The notes beneath the pieces are model-generated. The model saw only the letters and a program-made list of their open reading frames with translations. It was not told where the DNA came from and did no database searches. From Stephanodiscus triporus (lineage: Eukaryota; Bacillariophyta; Thalassiosirophyceae; Thalassiosirales; Thalassiosiraceae): DNA of 14,144 bases. The DNA lies in the NCBI GenBank assembly GCA_036939755.1, contig JALLAZ010000559.1, positions 1 through 14,144 on the forward strand, written 5' to 3'. How positions within the stretch are numbered: position 1 is the first letter of the stretch; every line of letters starts with the position of its first letter. Shown piece by piece: positions 9,416-14,144 of this stretch. The position numbers were made by a program, and so were the translations under genes.

Positions 9416-12168
9416 ATGGGTCAACAGACCAGTACGTCGTTGCCGTCGTCCACCCACACGCCGGAAACTCAGGAATGCACCCCGGCGACGCAGCCGCCAA
9501 TCACACAGCCGTCTGCTGCGTGTGCTCCGTCGTCCCCGACCTACATCATCCTCGACACCCAGTCGTGTACCCAGGTCGAGAATCGACCGGCGATGACGAT
9601 GCCGGAGGAGGACGATTCCGAGCGCGACGATGGTCCGTGGGGTCCGGAGGAGGAGGACGATGCCACCTCGCGGCCTGCGACGCAGCCGGCGACGCAACCG
9701 TGCGACGATTGCGATGGGGTGAGAATCGAACAACTCTCAGTCTGCAACCGCGCGGAGGCGACCAATCAATCCGCTGAATATGCCAACCCCAACAAATCGA
9801 GGCTCGATCACGCGTCAAACGACGATGATAATGACGAAGACCTTGTCGCACGCGATGGATCGAATGCTATTGAGACGTCGTCCATCGTGGAAGAATCGCT
9901 TCCTTCGTCTGTTATGCTCGGCTTCGGACGGGCGATCGATGTATCGGACGAGCAAATTTCGAAGGCAGAAACGATTTTAGGCACCACGAGTCAACGGGAC
10001 ACTGGCGCGAAACTCGCCATCAATGATTCCCTATTTCCAGAGGATGCTCCATTTAGGGCAGATGTAAACAATGCCACTATCAGTGAAAACGCAAACGATG
10101 CCCAATGTATGAGAGGATTTGCGCAACACAATCAACTGACAACGACAATGGTGCCTCCACGAGCCATGACAAATACAGAGGACGATGATGTGGATGCGAT
10201 GGAGGTCGGTCAGATTGCAAATCCGCCTCTGCAACTTCTAGACGTTGGGAGGGGGGATAACACCACTGTGAGGCCAAATACAGTCACCAATCCATACGCG
10301 AGAAGTTTTAGGATGGAATCGGCGAAACGACCTGTCGATCAAATCAGTCGCGGTTCAAGCTCTAGCATCGGGTTTGCGAGCAATATATCAAGCGCCAACC
10401 CTCGCGATGTGTCGCATAAAATCACCAGTTACAAGAATTCCATACCCGATGCTGTGCCACGGACTCAAGTGTTCAATCCTTACTATAAATCGAACCAAGC
10501 TACCAAGCGTGCGGTAGGGAACTCTTATTCAAAAATGACAGCCTCTGACACTGACATAGTTCAATTGCCTGCGAATAATGGAAAAAACTCATATTACGAA
10601 CCTCCATCGGCGCCAGTATACGCTAACGGCAAACTGCCATCAGTCCATTGTGCTGGCGTCAGTATTTCCCTACCAATGGCAGAGCGATTGCCATCGCGAA
10701 ACGTATCTTATCAACCCGCGGAAGTCTTGACCGTGGGTGAATTGTATCGATATTTATACCATACCAATGATGCCACCGACCAACATCAGCCTGCACCACA
10801 ACAAGGTTTGAAAAGGGAGAGAGAAGAGTTAATAAGCGTCCGAATAACGGGGACGCTCCTTTGTGTTGCAACTTCAAAACCAGATGTGATGGATGGAGTC
10901 AGAGGAAATTTGTACGGCAGTGGAACATTTCTCCTTCTCGGTGATCCACTCGAGAATACGCGATTATTGAAGAAGGAAATTCAGATGACGCAGCAAGATG
11001 AACGCACCATTACCACGGGTGATGTCGCCAGTGCCACTAAGTCCACGGCCGGATTGACTTCCATTCTTCGAAATAAAAGCGCCACTACTCCACGCTCCTC
11101 CGCAGATACATCGAAAACGCCAGGTGCCACGCCTGCGACAGCTTTGAAATGCAGTGAGTCCGCCACTACGGTATATGAGAAAGGACATGCTTCGACTGCC
11201 ACAACTTCTGTCGCGAAGCCAGATGACAAAAGCAACGGCACAACCGACACCATCGCCAGCAAACCGACAAGCCGTGGTATCCTGAATACAAATAAGAAGA
11301 AAAGGTTGGTGTTCAATGGGGGCGGATCACGATTATCGTTTGGAGGCGTAGGATCGGGCAGTGGGAGAGGCGGAGGTCATCTTGGAGGGCGAAAGTTCAT
11401 CACTCCAAAGAGAGTCAGCTCCCCAATGACAGTGCCCCATGTCAATAATCATTTGATAAAGAGGGCATGCTTATCTTCCGTGGCGAAGAGAGGGACACTT
11501 TCCTCCATCAGTTTTACCGATCACCCGAATCTAGAGCAAATTATTCAGCGTCATCCTTCACCAATTGTTCCAGTATGGATTGGATCCTTTTATGACGATG
11601 ATGGGTTGGATGACTCTGTCGTTGGTGATTTGGTGATGATCATGGGCGATATCGTTACAGAGTATTGCGCGGATTGTCACAACAGTAATGCTGCAGATGG
11701 CGGCACTGACTTCGTAGTGGATAATGACAAAGACTTGGAAGCCTCTTCTCTAAATGCCGAGAAACAATACACAAACGCAGATGAATACTTGCATATGCAT
11801 TCCAATGAATCACCTATTACGTCCACACAATTGCGAGGGGTACATGACGCAACTAAGCTTATTGCAAACACTGCTTTGAAGATCTCGGGCGGGTCCAAAA
11901 AATGTGGGTGTCAACGCTTCCTGAAAGCTCGGTTAATCAAAAATGGTGAGAGAATGTCGTGCTTTTGCTTTGTCGCCATCCGCCAGGTACAGTAGTCTCA
12001 TTGCGTCCGAGTCATGCAGCTAACGGAACTGATATGAGCCTGCTGAAAGAATCGCTAAGAGCCCGTCGAGCTTATCTGGCAGAGAGGAAACGACAAATGG
12101 AATATCTCATGCCAGACCATATGATAATCGAAGGTCTGTATTCCGTAGGTTGGGGACCGCCTGGCTAG
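9416..12168 (+). CDS. TEN1-like OB-fold protein with long disordered extension, 2 exons
   Basis: Exons 9416-11945 and 12020-12168 encode 892 residues. The start is the first ATG of the frame (MGQQTSTS). Residues 1-95 hold seven TQ sites, and 1-430 look disordered and acidic. An OB-fold-like region begins near 435 (VGELYRYLYH, VRITGTLLC, GSGTFLLLGDPLE). A basic/Gly-rich insert (about 516-710, with NTNKKKRL) interrupts it. It resumes with VPVWIGSFYDDDGLDD and VGDLVMIMGDIV (713-750), then after an acidic loop gives FLKARLIKN and, across the intron, ANGTDMSLLKESLRARRAYL. This order (OB strands, GxL/V-x-x-GEl/GDi, KAR, NG-x-D/M-x-LL-x-x-x-l-R-x-R) parallels TEN1 of the CST telomere-capping complex, which binds STN1. 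Metazoan TEN1 is only about 120 residues, so this would be a greatly extended form. Alternatively it is another small OB-fold factor. MG-x3-S also fits an N-myristoylation motif, probably by chance. Confidence 0.6.
11946..12019 (+). other. Intron of the TEN1-like gene (74 nt, phase 1)
   Basis: Donor AAATG|GTGAGAG and acceptor TCATGCAG|CTAAC. The join gives ARLIKN-A-NGTDMSLLKESL, a smooth match to the end of TEN1-type OB folds. Without splicing, the frame ends at 11995 after an unrelated FVAIRQVQ tail. Confidence 0.85.
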
Positions 12169-12279
12169 TCAACCCAGGCAGATATTCGTGGGCGAAAGAA
12201 GGCACCAGCTAAAGCATCGAACTACTAGTTTCTTTATAATAACAGGAACACTGGGTACACCTCCATATTCAGGAAGTCT
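12169..12279. other. Convergent 3' spacer between TEN1-like and SRP72
   Basis: The two stop codons face each other across 111 bp, so the 3' UTRs probably overlap or nearly meet. No other feature is visible. Confidence 0.6.
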
Positions 12280-13488
12280 TCATCGTCGCTTTCCCCCCTT
12301 TCCCTTCCTTGCCACAGTACTCGTAACCTTGATATTCGCCGTACTCGGCTGCTTTCCCCCTCCTACATCGCCATCGCCGCTGCCCGACTTCGCGGCTGCT
12401 ACCCTCGCCGCGACGTCTAACTTGGCGGCATCCCTCTCCATCCCTGGACCGGCGCCGACGCCCTGCGCGCCAACGTTCGACTTGTACTTGCCCCGACCAC
12501 CGCCGCGTCCACGACGATTGTTGTAGGATCGTTGGACCTTTGGCATCCAGCGCTCTGGGTCAGGCTTCGAAAGGGATGGTTTGGTCGGATCACGCAGGCC
12601 CTCCGACTCAAGGCGAGATAGATAGGCATCCCGCTGTTTGGAACGTTTCCGGAGAATAGATTCACGGCTCTTCTTCTTCCGCTCACTATGATTCGAAGAA
12701 ATCAGTTTCATTGTGATCATTAGACGAGATAAAAAGATATTGGAGAAAATAACACGTCGAATAATATAACGCGAAGATGTAATAGAAAACGACAAACGAC
12801 TCACCCCATGCTCGATCTCACTTTACCGCCAGTGGCCGCGATCAACTTTCGAACCTTGGAGGAACCACCCGTCGTTCCCTCCGCATTGCTCTCGAATTGT
12901 TTGGCGAATCGCGGAATGTCCATGAATTCCAACGCCTCGCCGCTCACCCCTCCCAACTGCTCTTGTAACAGCGCTGCATGACCCCCTGTTCCCCATATTT
13001 GATCACCCCACTCAAAATATTCCTCGGCCTTGGATGGGTCGGTATACGACAATGCCTTGACGAGCATTGCTGTCGCCTCCATGTCATCATCGACATGATC
13101 ATCTCCATTATTCCCCTTCCCCTCTTCCACGATGTCACGCAGCAGGTTAACCGCGGCTTGGTACTGTCCCCTCTCGATACGAAACTCGGCCACGGCCAAT
13201 TTGGCACGACGGTCATCCCCCAACGAGGATAATACTCTCTCCGCCGATTCGGCCTCGTCGTGTAGAGACGCCAGGGTCACGATCGCTCCGGGACAGGATC
13301 GCACGGACGCCGGCAGCGATTCCAACGTCCTGATCGCGGCCTCCGACTGCCGTTGCGACGGATCGTTGACCACCGCCCTGTGCAGGAGAAGTTGCGACTT
13401 GGCGTACGACAGCGCGCCGCCGACATCATGGGGGGACGACGTCATGACGGCGTCGAGCTTGGCGATGGCGCGGTCGAGGATGTCATTG

Positions 13489-13523
<35 letters not shown>

Positions 13524-14144
13524 TGATGGAAGCATCTCGGATATCCTGCGCGATTCGCTCTCGAGCAAATCGGCGCGGGCGTTCCACGCGATCGATTCGG
13601 CGTCCGATCCGGGCTTCGCCGCGAGGACGTCGTCGTCCGCGACGCCAACGATCGTTCCCACGGAAACGTCGGCGGCGCCGGCGCCGGCGGCACGCGCCCC
13701 CCCCCTCTTATTCTTCTTCCCGTTCTTGACCTTCCCGTCGGTCGTCCCGGTCGACCCTCCTCCCGAACGGCCCGACGACGACGACGACGACGGTCCTCCT
13801 TCCCCCTCGCTCGTCCTCGATCCCCCCCTCCCGCCCACGTCCCCGCGGCACGGCACTCGCAACGACGCGCGGAGCGCGTCGAGCGCGACCTCGCACCCGC
13901 GGACGTTTCCCGCCCTCGCGTGCAGGAGCGCACGATTGTACAGCGCGATCCGGGCCTGGTGGGGCGTCGTCCCGACTAGTCGCGCGGACGTCGTCAGCCG
14001 ATCGAGGGCGTCGCGCGCGCCCTCCCTCCCGTCCCGGAGGCAGGCGAGGTTGTTCGACGTCGCGGCGAGGAGGTTCCCCTCCGCGATCGCGATCGCGTAC
14101 GACGACGACGACGAGGCCGACGACGACGCCCTCCCCCCGCCCTC
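12280..14144 (-). CDS. SRP72: Signal recognition particle subunit SRP72 (C-terminal part)
   Basis: Two exons are visible: one open from the window edge (14144) to 12805, and one at 12685-12280, together 581 residues plus stop. The N-terminus is off the window. SRP72 forms a heterodimer with SRP68 on the S domain of SRP RNA during co-translational targeting to the ER. The start of the visible part reads like TPR helices (NLLAATSNNLACLRDG, ALYNRALLHARAGNV). A Gly/Ser/Lys-rich linker follows, then helices including AKLAVAEFRIERGQYQAAVN. The C-terminus is the basic SRP72 RNA-binding region, GERKKKSRESILRKRSKQRD, then PDPERWMPKVQRSYNNRRGR. The PDPERW motif and the basic tail are diagnostic. Poly-Ser tracts come from GAC/GTC trinucleotide runs. 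The upstream exon is much GC-richer than the neighbouring genes. Confidence 0.92.
12686..12804 (-). other. Intron of SRP72 (119 nt, phase 2)
   Basis: Donor AGCATGG|GTGAGT and acceptor AATCATAG|TGAGCGG on the minus strand. The join reads VRSSMG then ERKKKSRESIL, linking the helical region to the RNA-binding tail. The unspliced frame stops at 12801. Confidence 0.9.
13489..13523 (-). repeat. GAC trinucleotide run encoding poly-serine in SRP72
   Basis: About 35 nt of perfect GAC repeats on the plus strand. Read on the minus strand with the flanking codons, it gives about 13 consecutive serines (after EMLP and before NDILD). Shorter runs of the same unit occur near 13774-13791 and 14099-14114. 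Confidence 0.9.

Noticed and set aside
9398..9851. Several Arg-rich minus-strand frames opposite the TEN1-like N-terminus
   Set aside because: They are antisense shadows of a GC-rich Asp/Glu/Thr-coding stretch, with Arg-rich products typical of such shadows and no domain.
13442..13933. 163-codon Arg-rich frame overlapping SRP72 on the same strand
   Set aside because: It is an alternative frame of the GAC-repeat region. The SRP72 frame is the one that links to the RNA-binding tail by splicing.
1..14144. Mobile element, CRISPR array, tRNA or rRNA
   Set aside because: No terminal repeats, transposase or integrase motifs, regularly spaced repeats, or RNA gene signatures were found while reading both strands.

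Overview
The window looks like nuclear DNA of a eukaryotic microalga, most likely a diatom. Genes are compact and interrupted by short spliceosomal introns (74-188 nt) whose donors are GTGAGT or GTGAGA. Two genes carry a diverged copy of a domain resembling DUF6824, a family I associate mainly with diatoms. There is no sign of bacterial operons, RNA genes, CRISPR arrays or transposons. Four protein-coding genes are present: one minus, two plus, one minus, the last running off the right edge.

Positions 1-9301 hold a head-to-head pair of paralogous multi-domain genes separated by about 350 bp. The left gene (minus, 5053 to 237) is predicted to encode about 1,516 residues: DUF6824-like domain, 7-cysteine module, methyl-CpG-binding-like (MBD) domain, long coiled coil, second 7-cysteine module, two C2H2-type fingers and a conserved C-terminal domain. 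The right gene (plus, 5403 to 9301) is predicted to encode about 1,240 residues. It has the same N-terminal domain, fingers and C-terminal domain, but its middle has a Cys/His knuckle and a Tudor-like domain in place of the MBD, coiled coil and 7-cysteine modules. Both are modelled with three exons and the same intron phases (1, then 0). The first intron splits the same lysine codon in both. They look like chromatin-associated proteins whose reader modules diverged after an inverted duplication.

Positions 9416-12168 hold a two-exon plus-strand gene for an 892-residue protein. Its N-terminus has seven TQ sites in 95 residues, and its C-terminal half resembles a TEN1-type OB fold (CST telomere complex) interrupted by long disordered inserts. 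The final exon gives the best match to the TEN1 C-terminal helix.

Positions 12280-14144 (minus) hold the C-terminal 581 residues of the signal recognition particle subunit SRP72: TPR-like helices, a serine/glycine-rich linker and the basic RNA-binding tail with a PDPERW motif. Its upstream part is visibly GC-richer than the rest and carries repeated GAC trinucleotide tracts. Apart from the convergent TEN1-like/SRP72 ends and the shared promoter region of the paralogs, I see no functional link between the three gene groups.
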